DNA of 39,364 nt from IMG/VR virus record IMGVR_UViG_3300046507_000175, positions 1-39,364 of that record. One strand, given 5' to 3'. Shown here piece by piece: positions 7,669 to 16,300 of the stretch; position 1 is the first letter of the stretch; every line of letters starts with the position of its first letter. The notes beneath the pieces are model-generated. The model was given only the letters and a program-made list of their open reading frames with translations. It did not search any database and was not told the DNA's origin. The position numbers and the translations under genes are program-made. The DNA comes from a virus.

Positions 7669-8250
7669 ATGAAAAACTTCCACTTCCTCGCAAGCGGCGT
7701 CGATGTCAATCCGCTGATGCTCGCGATCCGCCGCCGGCCCGATCTCTGGAAAGAGGACACGTTCCTTCGCCACTACCCGCAGGGGCCATTCGGCGAGACC
7801 GAGACGATCATGCTGCGCTTTCCTGAGAAGGTCGAAGGGCTGACTGAGGAACAGATCGAGCTGTACAAGCAGAACCAGCTTGCCGGCTATGACCAGTATG
7901 AGGCGATCGACTATCCCGCATACAAGGTGCTGCATGAGGCGCGCCCGCTTGTCATGAACCTGATGGCGCGCGTCGGCGGTGAGCGATTGGGCCGCGTGAT
8001 GATCAACAAAATTGTCCCTGGCGGCCGGATCTTCCCGCATGCCGACACGCCCGAACAGACGCGCTATTACACGCGCTTTCACATCGTGCTGCACGGGTTG
8101 CCGGGCGCGGTCCTGAAGGCTGGCGATGAGCAGATCAACATGCTGACTGGCGAATGTTTCTGGTTCGATAACAGCCAGGTGCATTCGGTGGAAAACAACT
8201 CCGCTGATGAGCGCGTATCGATGGTTGTCGATATTAGGACCTCGCGATGA
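7669..8250 (+). CDS. Aspartyl/asparaginyl beta-hydroxylase-like 2OG-Fe(II) oxygenase
   Basis: 193 aa. Residues 105-190 carry the double-stranded beta-helix signature of the Asp/Asn beta-hydroxylase family. H124-x-D126 (FPHADTP) and H172 (SQVHSVEN) would bind iron, and R182 in ERVSMVVDIR would hold 2-oxoglutarate. All expected metal and co-substrate residues are present. The family hydroxylates amino-acid side chains or free substrates; the target here is unknown. It is embedded in the virion block and overlaps the GNAT-like gene by ATGA, so a virion or host protein may be modified late in infection (inference). Confidence 0.8.
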   Translation: MKNFHFLASGVDVNPLMLAIRRRPDLWKEDTFLRHYPQGPFGETETIMLRFPEKVEGLTEEQIELYKQNQLAGYDQYEAIDYPAYKVLHEARPLVMNLMARVGGERLGRVMINKIVPGGRIFPHADTPEQTRYYTRFHIVLHGLPGAVLKAGDEQINMLTGECFWFDNSQVHSVENNSADERVSMVVDIRTSR

Positions 8251-8705
8251 TCACTTTCACCATTGAGCCGTTTTCGAGCGTCTACGCCGAATTGCTGCCG
8301 CTGCTGTGCGCGCATTACGGCGAAATCTCGACGCACAAGGATCACGGCGTGCCGCTCGACCCGGTCGTCGAGGTCTACCGTGCGCGTGAACTCGATGGCT
8401 CGCTGCTGATGGTGATCGGGCGCGAGCGGGGCGAAATCGTCGCCTACTTCGTGTGCTTCATCGCGCCGGGCCTGCATTACCGCGACTGCCTGACTTGCTC
8501 GCCGGACATCTTCTTTGTGCGCGAGGACAAACGGACTGGTCTGGCCGGCGTGCGCATGTTCCGCTTCGTCGAAAAGGAACTGAAGCGCCGGGGCGTGAAG
8601 CGCTGGGCGGTCGGCAGCAAGGTGCAACACGATGCGTCGGCGCTGTTCAAGTTTCTCGACTTCGAGCCCGTCGAAACGACTTACGAAAAATGGCTGGGGG
8701 ATTAA
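8247..8705 (+). CDS. GNAT-like acetyltransferase, virion-block type
   Basis: 152 aa. The pattern of an N-terminal strand-helix, a central strand EIVAYFVCFIAPGLHY, the sequence DIFFVREDKRTGLAGVRMFR and a final KFLDFEPVETTYEKWLG fits the GNAT fold. The segment REDKRTGLAGVRM stands where the acetyl-CoA pyrophosphate loop occurs, though the R/Q-x-x-G-x-G/A motif is degenerate. T7 gp13 and related podovirus proteins are GNAT-like and influence virion assembly. Enzyme activity is uncertain. It overlaps the oxygenase gene, and the ejection gene follows two bases later. Confidence 0.7.
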   Translation: MITFTIEPFSSVYAELLPLLCAHYGEISTHKDHGVPLDPVVEVYRARELDGSLLMVIGRERGEIVAYFVCFIAPGLHYRDCLTCSPDIFFVREDKRTGLAGVRMFRFVEKELKRRGVKRWAVGSKVQHDASALFKFLDFEPVETTYEKWLGD

Positions 8706-8707
8706 TC

Positions 8708-9457
8708 ATGGTCGCAGCAGCGGTAGTGGGCGCAGCAGCTATCGGCGCAGTTGGATCGAGCGTGGCCGCCAATGCGTCAAAGAGCGCGGCGAACACGCAG
8801 GCACAGGCGGCCGAAGATGCAGCCCATCTGCAGAACGATCAGTGGAACCAGACGCAGGCGAATCTTCAGCCATACATGGACCTGGGGTCCAGTTACATCA
8901 ATCCACTCAAGGATGCATTATCGAATCCGATGCTGACGCAGCAGTTCAGCGCGCCAACGGCGGCACAGGCGCAGCAGACCCCAGGGTATCAGTTCACGCA
9001 GACGCAGGGACTGAAGGCAGTCCAGAACAGCGCCGCCGCGCGCGGTCTGGGTGTATCTGGCGCTGCCATGAAGGGCGCTGCATCCTATGCAACCGGCCTC
9101 GCTGATTCGACCTACAACGATGTGTTCAACCGCGCGCTCACCACGTTCAACACGAACTACAGCAGCGCGGCGAACAACGTCAACCGGTTGCAGAGCGTTG
9201 TGGCAAGCGGTCAGAACGCGGCGGCAACGAATGGATCACTTGGCGCGGCGGCGGTCGGCAACATTGGCAACACACTGACCAGCGGCGCCAATGCTCAGGC
9301 GGCCGGGACGATTGGATCCGCTAATGCCATTAGCTCTGGGCTTAATGGGATCGGCAGCAATGCCTTGACCTATGGTCTGATGACCAACAACGCAAGCAGC
9401 GCCGCGCCGGCCGCTTCTGCCGCAGCAGGCAGCAATCAGTATGGCTTCACGGTCTGA
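8708..9457 (+). CDS. Ejection / DNA transfer protein, P22 gp7-like position
   Basis: 249 aa. It begins with a small-residue hydrophobic segment (MVAAAVVGAAAIGAVGSSVA) followed by Ala/Gln/Asn-rich low-complexity helix (SKSAANTQAQAAEDAAHLQ). This is typical of podovirus internal proteins that leave the head with the DNA and cross the cell envelope. Being first of three consecutive ejection-like genes, it matches gp7 of P22 (229 aa). The C-terminal 80 residues are Ala/Gly/Ser-rich. ATG 8708 is preferred to upstream in-frame starts because those lie within the GNAT-like gene. Confidence 0.75.
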   Translation: MVAAAVVGAAAIGAVGSSVAANASKSAANTQAQAAEDAAHLQNDQWNQTQANLQPYMDLGSSYINPLKDALSNPMLTQQFSAPTAAQAQQTPGYQFTQTQGLKAVQNSAAARGLGVSGAAMKGAASYATGLADSTYNDVFNRALTTFNTNYSSAANNVNRLQSVVASGQNAAATNGSLGAAAVGNIGNTLTSGANAQAAGTIGSANAISSGLNGIGSNALTYGLMTNNASSAAPAASAAAGSNQYGFTV

Positions 9458-9464
9458 GGAAAAA

Positions 9465-10973
9465 ATGCCCATCGATCCCAGCATCGCATTAAACGCAAAC
9501 GCCCCGAAGCCGATCAATCCGTTGCAGCAAGCGCTATCTGTCGCGCAGTTCCGCGCGCTCAATGCCAGCGGCCTCGCGCAGCAACAGCAACTCGATGCGA
9601 ACCGCGCCACCTCCGCCGCCTACCAGCAGGCCACTGACCCGACGACCGGCCAGGTGGACAACAACAAGCTCGTCGGCATCCTGAGCCAGGATCCTGCCGC
9701 CGCATACAACCTGCCGCAGGTGATTCAGGGCATCAACACGCAGAAGCAGCAGCAACAGACACTACAAACCGGCCAGCTCGATCAGTCGATCAAGGCGCAA
9801 AGCAGTCTGCGCCAAGGGCTCGGCAGTTTGCTTACGAAGCCCGATCTCTCGGCGCAGGACGTGCAGGGATTCGCGACGACGCAATTGCAGGCCGGCGCGA
9901 TCACGCCTCAGGTATATCAGGCTGAAATTCAGTCGATGCCGCAAGACCCGCAACAGCTTCGCCAGTGGGTATCTCAGCACTACATGTCAGCGCTTTCTGG
10001 CGAGACCCAGCTTCACGCGATGCTGCCGCAATATGCGCAGATCAACACTGGCCCGGCAACTGTCGCCGTGAACCAGAACCCGATGGCAGCGGGCGGCGGC
10101 GTTGGCACGGTCGGCTACACGGTGCAGAACGGGCTTTCTCCGTCCGATGCGGCGAGCCCGGTCACGGTCAATGCGAACGGTCAGCCGACGATGATCACGA
10201 AGGGGCAGTTTGCGGGTGCACAGGGCGGCGCTCCGGCGCCTTCCGGTCAAGGTGGCGCGCCCGGCGCTGCCGGCACCGCTCCGGCACTCCCCGGCCAGCT
10301 TCCCGGCGGCGGTTTCTCTGCTGCACCGCCGATGGGCGCGCAGGGCATCGGAGATGCGGCCGGCACGCGGTATAGCAATCTGCAACAGGCCGCGAGCCAG
10401 GCGAAGCCGCTAATGCAGACGTATGACCTCGCCAGCAATGCCATTAACGGCGCCATCGCGGCGGGCAAGGGCTCTGCGCCTATCGCATCTGCCGGCGGTG
10501 TCGTTCAGACCATCCTCGGGGCGCTCGGTCAGAATCCGACCGGCGATTCTGTCAAGGATTACCAGCTCGCCACGAACTATCTGAACAGCGCCGCCGATCA
10601 GGCCGCGTCGTCGCTCGGTCTCTCGGGCAGCGATTCGCGCCTCGCCGCGGCGAAGGCCGGCCAGCCCGATCCGCACAACATGAACCTGCCTGCGCTTCAG
10701 GATTCGATTGCGCATGTGAAGGGTTTGCAACAGGCCGTGCTCGACCGCTCGAATGCGACGACGAATTTCCTCGCGCAGAACGGCAACAACACCAGCCAGC
10801 TGCCGCAGTTCGAGACGAAGTGGAATCAGGCGTTTAACCCTGACGTGTCCTATGTCCGCTCGCTCGGCGACCCGGCTGCGCAGCAGGCCGCCATGCAGAA
10901 GCTGAAGCAGCAGGGCAAGCTTCAGCAGTGGACGAAGGATTACACGGCCATGAAGGCACTCGGGGCATTCTGA
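9465..10973 (+). CDS. Ejection / DNA transfer protein, P22 gp20-like position
   Basis: 502 aa, very rich in Gln, Ala and Gly. N-terminal helices carry long Gln runs (LAQQQQLDANRA, INTQKQQQQTLQ), a Gly/Pro/Ala linker spans about residues 255-300, and a helical C-terminus follows. P22 gp20 is 471 aa and has comparable composition and position. These proteins are packed in the head and form part of the conduit for DNA. Start ATG 9465 has AGGA eight bases upstream. The stop overlaps the next start (TGATG). Confidence 0.75.
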   Translation: MPIDPSIALNANAPKPINPLQQALSVAQFRALNASGLAQQQQLDANRATSAAYQQATDPTTGQVDNNKLVGILSQDPAAAYNLPQVIQGINTQKQQQQTLQTGQLDQSIKAQSSLRQGLGSLLTKPDLSAQDVQGFATTQLQAGAITPQVYQAEIQSMPQDPQQLRQWVSQHYMSALSGETQLHAMLPQYAQINTGPATVAVNQNPMAAGGGVGTVGYTVQNGLSPSDAASPVTVNANGQPTMITKGQFAGAQGGAPAPSGQGGAPGAAGTAPALPGQLPGGGFSAAPPMGAQGIGDAAGTRYSNLQQAASQAKPLMQTYDLASNAINGAIAAGKGSAPIASAGGVVQTILGALGQNPTGDSVKDYQLATNYLNSAADQAASSLGLSGSDSRLAAAKAGQPDPHNMNLPALQDSIAHVKGLQQAVLDRSNATTNFLAQNGNNTSQLPQFETKWNQAFNPDVSYVRSLGDPAAQQAAMQKLKQQGKLQQWTKDYTAMKALGAF

Positions 10974-13849
10974 TGCCGAACGTCCAAGGGTTCATCCAGC
11001 AATATGCGCCGGTCGCGGCAGATGTCGGCCAGCGGATCGGCGTCGCGCCCGATGTGCTGCTAGGGCAATGGGGACTTGAAACCGGGTGGGGCAAGTCGGT
11101 CATCCCCGGCACGAACAACCTCGGCAACATCAAGGGTCCTGGCGTCGCCGCGACGGACAACCAGACCGGCTCGAATGACCAGTATCGCGCGTATTCGAGT
11201 CCGCAGGCGTTCGGCAACGACTTCGCGAACCTGATCAGCAGCAACTACAAGGGAGCCGTTGGAACGGGCTCTGATGCGTCCGCATACGGCAAAGCGCTGA
11301 AGGCTGGCGGCTATGCCACAGATGGCAACTATGCGAACAAGCTGTCGGGCGCGGTCGGAATGGTGAGGAAATTCGGGGACGCGGTTGCATCGGCTCTGTC
11401 GGACTCGGCGAATGCCGCCGAACTCAGTCCGCAGCAGATGGGCGCGCCCGTAATCTCGGCTACTGGACAACAGATCATGCCGCAAGCAACGAAGCAGCCG
11501 GCCACCGCGCCGAAGTCAGCGCCGCCGGCTTCCACTGGCGATCCCTTGCTGGATATGGCGAACGGCGTCATGGCAGGGTCTGCAACGGCTTCGCCCGCGC
11601 CGGCGGCTCCCACTGCATCAGCACAGCCCGCGCAGGCCGCTGATGACCCGTTGCTCGCGATGGCAAATAGCGTGCTGTCAGCAAAGGATGCGGCGAAGCC
11701 CGCCGCACAACCTGCACAGCCGGCGAAGCCCGCGCAGGCCGGTGCGGCTCCGGTGACGGTGGGCAACGCCATCGGCGCGACGCTTGAACCGATCGCCACG
11801 CTTGCAACCGGCGCGATTGCAACGCCGATCAGCACCGTCGCGCGCCTCGGCGCCGCTGCATTACCGGGTGTGTCGTTCGACCGTGCAAAGCAGATCGGCG
11901 AATCGGTGCAGAACGCGCTTACCTATCACCCGCAGACGGCCGGCGGCCAGCAGGCCAATACGGACATCGGGCGTGTGGCGAGCAATGCGCTCGGCGTCAT
12001 CACGAACAGCGCACCCGTCAAGGCGCTGACGAACGCCTATCAGCAGAATTTCGTGCAGAACCAGTCGCCGCTGATGGGCACCATCAACGATCTCGTGCCG
12101 AGCGCGACCGCGCAGATCGTTGCGCCAGCGATTGCGGGACGCTTGAACAGTCTGGTCAAGTCGATCGGCCGCGCTGACGTTCCCGCGCCTACGCCGGGCA
12201 GCATCGAGCTTGCCAACCGCGGCGTCGGCCCGGTTCCGCAGGGACTGCCGCAGTCGCCCGTTGAGCGTCTTCCCGTCTCGCCGGCCGCCAACGATCTCTC
12301 CCCGATCCTCAAGCCGGATCAGCCGCAAGTCGCGCCAGTCCCCGCCGCGAACATCGCGCGCGCGCCGGCCGCCAATGAGGCTGTCGGCATCAACCAGGCA
12401 GCCGTAAATGACGCCGCCGGCGGCCGCCCTAATCTGCCGCAGGCGCCAACCCCGCAGGCTGTAGGCGCTGGCGCGGCGGCCAATGACGCGAGCAAGGCCA
12501 CGCCAGCCCCGGCGCCGCAAGCTCCCGCCGAAGTGCCGCACTTTGACGACTCGGCGCCGTCTACCGTCAAAGCTAGCCTCGCACCTGACCAGCAGCAAAA
12601 GAACCTCGACCTGATGCGTGAGGTCGGCCTGACAGAGACGCGGCCTAGCGCGATCTCCGGCGACAAGTTCACGGCCGGCAACGAGTTTCAGCTTTCGAAA
12701 TCGGACACGCCGCAAGGTGAGGTGCTGCGCGCGCAGTTCGCCAAGGAAAAGACTGCACTCGACAACTATTCGCAGCAGATCGCGCAGGACACTGGCGCGC
12801 GCGGCGCGTCGCCGGAAGAGGTCGGCCAGATCATTCGCCAGCCGCTGCAAGGCTTGAACGACTACTACGACAACGCGGTGAAGGGCGTCTATCAGGCTGC
12901 CGACCAGCGCGCGGCCGGGATCGCCGGCATCGATGCGGATTCATTCAAGTCGATGATGGACACGCGGTCGAACTTCGCCGGCAAGTCGGAAAATGGCTCC
13001 CTTGGGCGCGGCATCAATGCCTATCTGAAAGAGCAGGGCATCCGCAACGCCGACGGCACATTCAACCCGATGACCGCGAAGCAGGCTGAAGGTGTGCGCC
13101 AGTACATCAACGGCCAGTGGTCGCCGCAGAATTCAGGGCTGATCGGCAAGATCAAGGAATCGCTCGATACCGATGTGGCGAAGTCGGCCGGCGACGACGT
13201 TTATGCGCAGGCCCGTGCGCTGCATGCCGAGCGCAAGAACGTCCTGGACAACCCCAAAGGGATTTCCTCGCTGCTCAACGAGGAAGGGCCAAACGGCATC
13301 AATCAGATGGTCCCGGATGAGAAGGTCGGCCAGAAACTCACTTCGATGCCGGTCGGCCAGCTTCGGCACATCGTCGAGACGCTTAAAGGCGTGCCCACCG
13401 AGCTACAGCCGGCCGCGCAGCAGGCGATTTCAGAGATGAAGGGTGTCTTTGCCGACGCGGTGAACAAGGCCGGCCAGGGTGCGGAATGGAACGCGGCGAA
13501 AGTGACGAAGCAGCTAAACGATCAGCGCTCGCGCATGGGTCTGCTGTTCGATGACGGCGAAATGAGCCAGTTCCGCACGCTCAACGATGCCGGCCATGTC
13601 CTGCAAAAGCCGACTGCCTACCCGGGCGCCGCAGTGCAGGGGCACAACCTGTTGCAGAAAGCCGTGATCTGGGCACCGACTGCGGCGACAACAGCCGCGG
13701 CATCTGCACTGTATGGGCCGCTCGGTGCAGCTGTTGCTGGCCCGGCAGGCGCAGCGCTCACACGAAAGGCAACCGAGTTCGTCAACCGGCGCTCCGCCAA
13801 CAAGCTACTTGATTCGTTTTCGAATCCAAAGGTCGATTGGAAGCAGTAA
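10973..13849 (+). CDS. Large ejection protein with N-terminal FlgJ/GH73-like muramidase (gp16 position)
   Basis: 958 aa, much longer than P22 gp16 (609). Residues 5-95 resemble FlgJ-type glucosaminidases (GH73): VLLGQWGLETGWG with E36 as probable catalytic acid, then NNLGNIKG, then a Tyr/Ala-rich segment YRAYSSPQAFGNDFANLI. This would cut peptidoglycan as DNA enters. Residues 150-260 and 430-560 are Ala/Pro-rich linkers. The C-terminal third is helical. Near the end an apolar stretch (APTAATTAAASALYGPLGAA) could contact membrane. It fuses wall cutting and ejection roles. The 3' end overlaps an opposite-strand gene by 45 bp. Confidence 0.82.
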   Translation: MPNVQGFIQQYAPVAADVGQRIGVAPDVLLGQWGLETGWGKSVIPGTNNLGNIKGPGVAATDNQTGSNDQYRAYSSPQAFGNDFANLISSNYKGAVGTGSDASAYGKALKAGGYATDGNYANKLSGAVGMVRKFGDAVASALSDSANAAELSPQQMGAPVISATGQQIMPQATKQPATAPKSAPPASTGDPLLDMANGVMAGSATASPAPAAPTASAQPAQAADDPLLAMANSVLSAKDAAKPAAQPAQPAKPAQAGAAPVTVGNAIGATLEPIATLATGAIATPISTVARLGAAALPGVSFDRAKQIGESVQNALTYHPQTAGGQQANTDIGRVASNALGVITNSAPVKALTNAYQQNFVQNQSPLMGTINDLVPSATAQIVAPAIAGRLNSLVKSIGRADVPAPTPGSIELANRGVGPVPQGLPQSPVERLPVSPAANDLSPILKPDQPQVAPVPAANIARAPAANEAVGINQAAVNDAAGGRPNLPQAPTPQAVGAGAAANDASKATPAPAPQAPAEVPHFDDSAPSTVKASLAPDQQQKNLDLMREVGLTETRPSAISGDKFTAGNEFQLSKSDTPQGEVLRAQFAKEKTALDNYSQQIAQDTGARGASPEEVGQIIRQPLQGLNDYYDNAVKGVYQAADQRAAGIAGIDADSFKSMMDTRSNFAGKSENGSLGRGINAYLKEQGIRNADGTFNPMTAKQAEGVRQYINGQWSPQNSGLIGKIKESLDTDVAKSAGDDVYAQARALHAERKNVLDNPKGISSLLNEEGPNGINQMVPDEKVGQKLTSMPVGQLRHIVETLKGVPTELQPAAQQAISEMKGVFADAVNKAGQGAEWNAAKVTKQLNDQRSRMGLLFDDGEMSQFRTLNDAGHVLQKPTAYPGAAVQGHNLLQKAVIWAPTAATTAAASALYGPLGAAVAGPAGAALTRKATEFVNRRSANKLLDSFSNPKVDWKQ

Positions 13850-14002
13850 CGGAAAGAAGAGATAGACGGCCCAATGGTAAGGCTTCGGTTCTTCGTATCC
13901 CCGCGCAGTTTTGAGCTTTTCCTCATCGATCACGAACGCTGAACCGCGCTTTTTACCAGTGACCGCAATCACGTTTCCAAGCCGGTCAAGTATTTCGAAC
14001 AT
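13805..14002 (-). CDS. Small leftward membrane protein, moron-like
   Basis: 65 aa, on the strand opposite to all surrounding late genes. It begins MFEILDRLGNVIAVTGKKRG and has a C-terminal membrane segment (AVYLFFPLLLPIDLWI) with a basic tail. ATG 14002 has a good Shine-Dalgarno (GGAG seven bases upstream). A perfect TATAAT (14044-14039, leftward) lies upstream. It ends within the 3' end of the ejection gene. An independently promoted, reversed gene between late genes is the usual form of a moron expressed in lysogens. Function unknown; superinfection exclusion or an envelope change is speculation. Confidence 0.65.
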   Translation of the reverse strand: MFEILDRLGNVIAVTGKKRGSAFVIDEEKLKTARGYEEPKPYHWAVYLFFPLLLPIDLWIRKRIK

Positions 14003-14013
14003 GTAGTTCTCCG

Positions 14014-14037
14014 AGCCCTCCCCGTGAGGGCTTTTTT
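14014..14037 (+). terminator. Intrinsic terminator after the ejection genes
   Basis: GCCCTC (14015-14020), loop CCCGT, GAGGGC (14026-14031), then TTTTTT. First of two tandem hairpins before the tailspike. The sequence also lies in the 5' leader of the leftward gene. Confidence 0.8.
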
Positions 14038-14038
14038 C

Positions 14039-14044
14039 ATTATA
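14039..14044 (-). promoter_or_regulatory. Candidate -10 box for the leftward moron-like gene
   Basis: Read leftward, 14044-14039 is TATAAT, a perfect -10 box, 37 bp before the ATG at 14002. No good -35 is visible at 16-18 bp because a terminator hairpin occupies that place. Support is moderate. Confidence 0.4.
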
Positions 14045-14069
14045 GGCCACCCAAAGAGGTGGCCTTTTT
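14044..14069 (+). terminator. Second tandem terminator before the tailspike
   Basis: AGGCCACC (14044-14051), loop CAAAGA, GGTGGCCT (14058-14065), then T-tract to 14069. It is 15 bp before the tailspike ATG, so tailspike expression must rely on read-through or an antiterminated polymerase. Confidence 0.8.
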
Positions 14070-14083
14070 GCTTTGAGGCCCAC

Positions 14084-16093
14084 ATGCAAATCCTGCCGAA
14101 TGCAAAAAGTCAGTTCATCGACTCTGCTGGGCAACCGCTCGCCAGCGGCACAGTCGGATTCTACTTTCCCGGCACGCTGAACCCGAAGCCGACGTTTCAG
14201 GACTCGCTAGGCACCATCGCCAACACGAATCCGGTCCAACTCGACAGCCGTGGCCAGGCTCTCATATGGGGTACGGGCGTCTATCGGCAGATCGTCCAGG
14301 ATGCATCGGGCGTCACGATCTGGGATCAGATCACCGAAGATCCTAATGGCGGCCTGACCGGAAACCTGACCGACGATCTGTTTGTGGCCGGCACTGATTT
14401 CACGCCCGGCACGACGACGCAGCTCACGCTGACGGCCGGGCCTGGTGCGCTTCAAAACATGTGGGTGTATTTCGACGGAACCTATCAGGCCGATAACCAG
14501 ATGTCGCTGGCCGGAACGACGCTGACGTTCAATTCGCCAATCCCGGTTGGTGTGAGTCTGGTAACCGTCAAGATCGGGACAACGATCGCCATCGGTACGC
14601 CAAGCATAGGCTCGGTCGTTGACGCATCTGTTGCGGCCAATGCGAACATCGATAGCTCGAAACTCTCCTTTCTTCAGGCTGGTTCTCCTGCTGTTCGCCG
14701 CACGGTTCAATCCCGATTGCGCGACACGCTGAGCGTGAAAGACTTCGGCGTCGTCGGCGATGGCACGACAGACGATACGGCCAAGATCAATGCCGCGCTC
14801 GCCTATGTGGCCACCGCGGGCGGTACGCTGTTCTTCCCCCAAGGCAACTACCTCGTCACTGGCACGGGTCTGTTGCTCGATCAGAGCGCACTCGTCGATT
14901 CAGATCTGAAGCACGTCTGCATTTCCGGCGCCGGTGAGGGCGCGACGCAGATCACCTATACGGGCACCGGAACGGCGTTCAGCTATCTCGGTGCACAGCC
15001 GAACGGCATGAACTCCTATCTGACGCTGGAGAACATGCGGTTCCTCGGAACCAGCCAGACGAATCTAAGCATTGGCATTTCGATGAACCTAGTTTCGACG
15101 ATGGTCATGCGCAACGTTGCGACGCGCGTCTTTGGGACGGGATTTGTCGGAACGGACATCCTGCAAAGCGGATTCTATGACTGCGCATTCGCAGTCTGCG
15201 GCGGCGGCATCAACATGAATTTCGGCGTGTTCTCACCGCCGAATGCAGTTCTTTTCTGCAACTGCGAGATCATCGGCAACCTGAACTTTGGGGCGCTGAT
15301 TGGGTGCTGCACGACCGTCAAGTTTCTCGGCGGCGCCGTGCAGAACAATGGCAAAACTGGCACGGCGACATTCCGTTACGGCGTCGCCATCATCACGGAT
15401 AACGGCGCGGTCGGCCTCAATGGTGCGCTCGCCGCATCGTTCGATTCGGTCTATTTCGAAGATAACGCGTTCGAAGCAGATGTCTGGTTTCAGGCCGGCG
15501 GCAGCACTGATGGATCGACGGCACTGACAGTCACGAACTGCACGTTCAACCGCCTCACCAACGTCGCAAACCAGTTCGTCAATTCCAATATCCGGGTCGA
15601 TGTCAGCACGCCATTCAAGACGAAGCTCGTCGTCATCGGAAATGGATTCATGGGGTTCGGCACATACGTTCCGAATGCCCTGACGCCCTACATCTTCGTC
15701 AGTGACCCATTCGGCGCCGCAATGGATACGGTCGATTACGGGAATCTGTACGGATCGAACATCGAGAAGCCGACGTTTTTGGGTCCGGTAAAGGCTGACA
15801 AGTTCACGATCTCTGCGGCCACGACGTTTGCCGGATCAACTGCCGCGACGACCTACGTCTACAACACTGCCAGCGTCGTGCGCAACAGCATCGGTAACTA
15901 CACGGTCAACTTCCAGAAAAACAGCCCTATCGCCAATTACCCGGTCAGCATCGCGCATAACGGGGGCGGCGTTTATCAGGTGGCAAGCGTCAATACCGGC
16001 TCCTTCAGTTTCATAACCAAGGATGTATCCGGTGCACTGACTGACCCGAGCTATGTGTCCGCGATGGCATTCGGCGGTGGCGACGTGGTTTAA
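14084..16093 (+). CDS. Tailspike protein with head-binding and beta-helix domains
   Basis: 669 aa, nearly the length of P22 gp9 (667). Residues 1-95 form a head-binding domain (MQILPNAKSQFIDSAGQPLA then GTVGFYFPGTLNPKPTFQD), which attaches the trimer to the tail. Residues 97-165 are the beta module shared with the 155-aa protein at 6865. Residues 217-240 (SVKDFGVVGDGTTDDTAKI) open a pectate-lyase-superfamily right-handed beta-helix, which usually binds or cleaves surface polysaccharide. The C-terminal 100 residues should hold the trimerising end. It determines host range. ATG 14084 follows the second terminator; upstream in-frame starts would lie in the terminators. Confidence 0.9.
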   Translation: MQILPNAKSQFIDSAGQPLASGTVGFYFPGTLNPKPTFQDSLGTIANTNPVQLDSRGQALIWGTGVYRQIVQDASGVTIWDQITEDPNGGLTGNLTDDLFVAGTDFTPGTTTQLTLTAGPGALQNMWVYFDGTYQADNQMSLAGTTLTFNSPIPVGVSLVTVKIGTTIAIGTPSIGSVVDASVAANANIDSSKLSFLQAGSPAVRRTVQSRLRDTLSVKDFGVVGDGTTDDTAKINAALAYVATAGGTLFFPQGNYLVTGTGLLLDQSALVDSDLKHVCISGAGEGATQITYTGTGTAFSYLGAQPNGMNSYLTLENMRFLGTSQTNLSIGISMNLVSTMVMRNVATRVFGTGFVGTDILQSGFYDCAFAVCGGGINMNFGVFSPPNAVLFCNCEIIGNLNFGALIGCCTTVKFLGGAVQNNGKTGTATFRYGVAIITDNGAVGLNGALAASFDSVYFEDNAFEADVWFQAGGSTDGSTALTVTNCTFNRLTNVANQFVNSNIRVDVSTPFKTKLVVIGNGFMGFGTYVPNALTPYIFVSDPFGAAMDTVDYGNLYGSNIEKPTFLGPVKADKFTISAATTFAGSTAATTYVYNTASVVRNSIGNYTVNFQKNSPIANYPVSIAHNGGGVYQVASVNTGSFSFITKDVSGALTDPSYVSAMAFGGGDVV

Positions 16094-16126
16094 CTAAAAA
16101 TGATTCAGACCAGAACGGGGAATTAC

Positions 16127-16300
16127 ATGAAAGAGATCGCAGCGAGCGCTGTAAAGGCCGTTCCCCCGATCGGGGCGAACTGGTGGTTATGGCTGCAAAG
16201 CCATGACATCAACTGGTACGTCGCTGCTTCGACGATCGTCTATATCGGCTTGCAGGGCTTCTACCTGATCCGCAATAACGGGCAAAGAGGTGGCGAATGA
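16127..16300 (+). CDS. Small single-span membrane protein, putative holin
   Basis: 57 aa from ATG 16127, with GGGG nine bases upstream; ATG 16100 lacks a ribosome site. One hydrophobic segment (VAASTIVYIGLQGFYLI) follows a Trp-rich stretch (ANWWLWLQSHDINWY), and the tail is charged. It overlaps the endolysin by ATGA, the usual place for a holin or a holin-like protein that times lysis. With a single membrane segment it would be a class III-type holin or an accessory protein. A second holin candidate follows the endolysin. Confidence 0.65.
   Translation: MKEIAASAVKAVPPIGANWWLWLQSHDINWYVAASTIVYIGLQGFYLIRNNGQRGGE

Noticed and set aside
7309-8184. 291-codon minus-strand frame opposite the oxygenase gene
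   Set aside because: The plus strand encodes an intact oxygenase with all active-site residues; the minus frame shows no domain.
11861-12850. 329-codon minus-strand frame opposite the large ejection protein
   Set aside because: Arg-rich shadow of the Ala/Pro-rich coding strand, with no motif.
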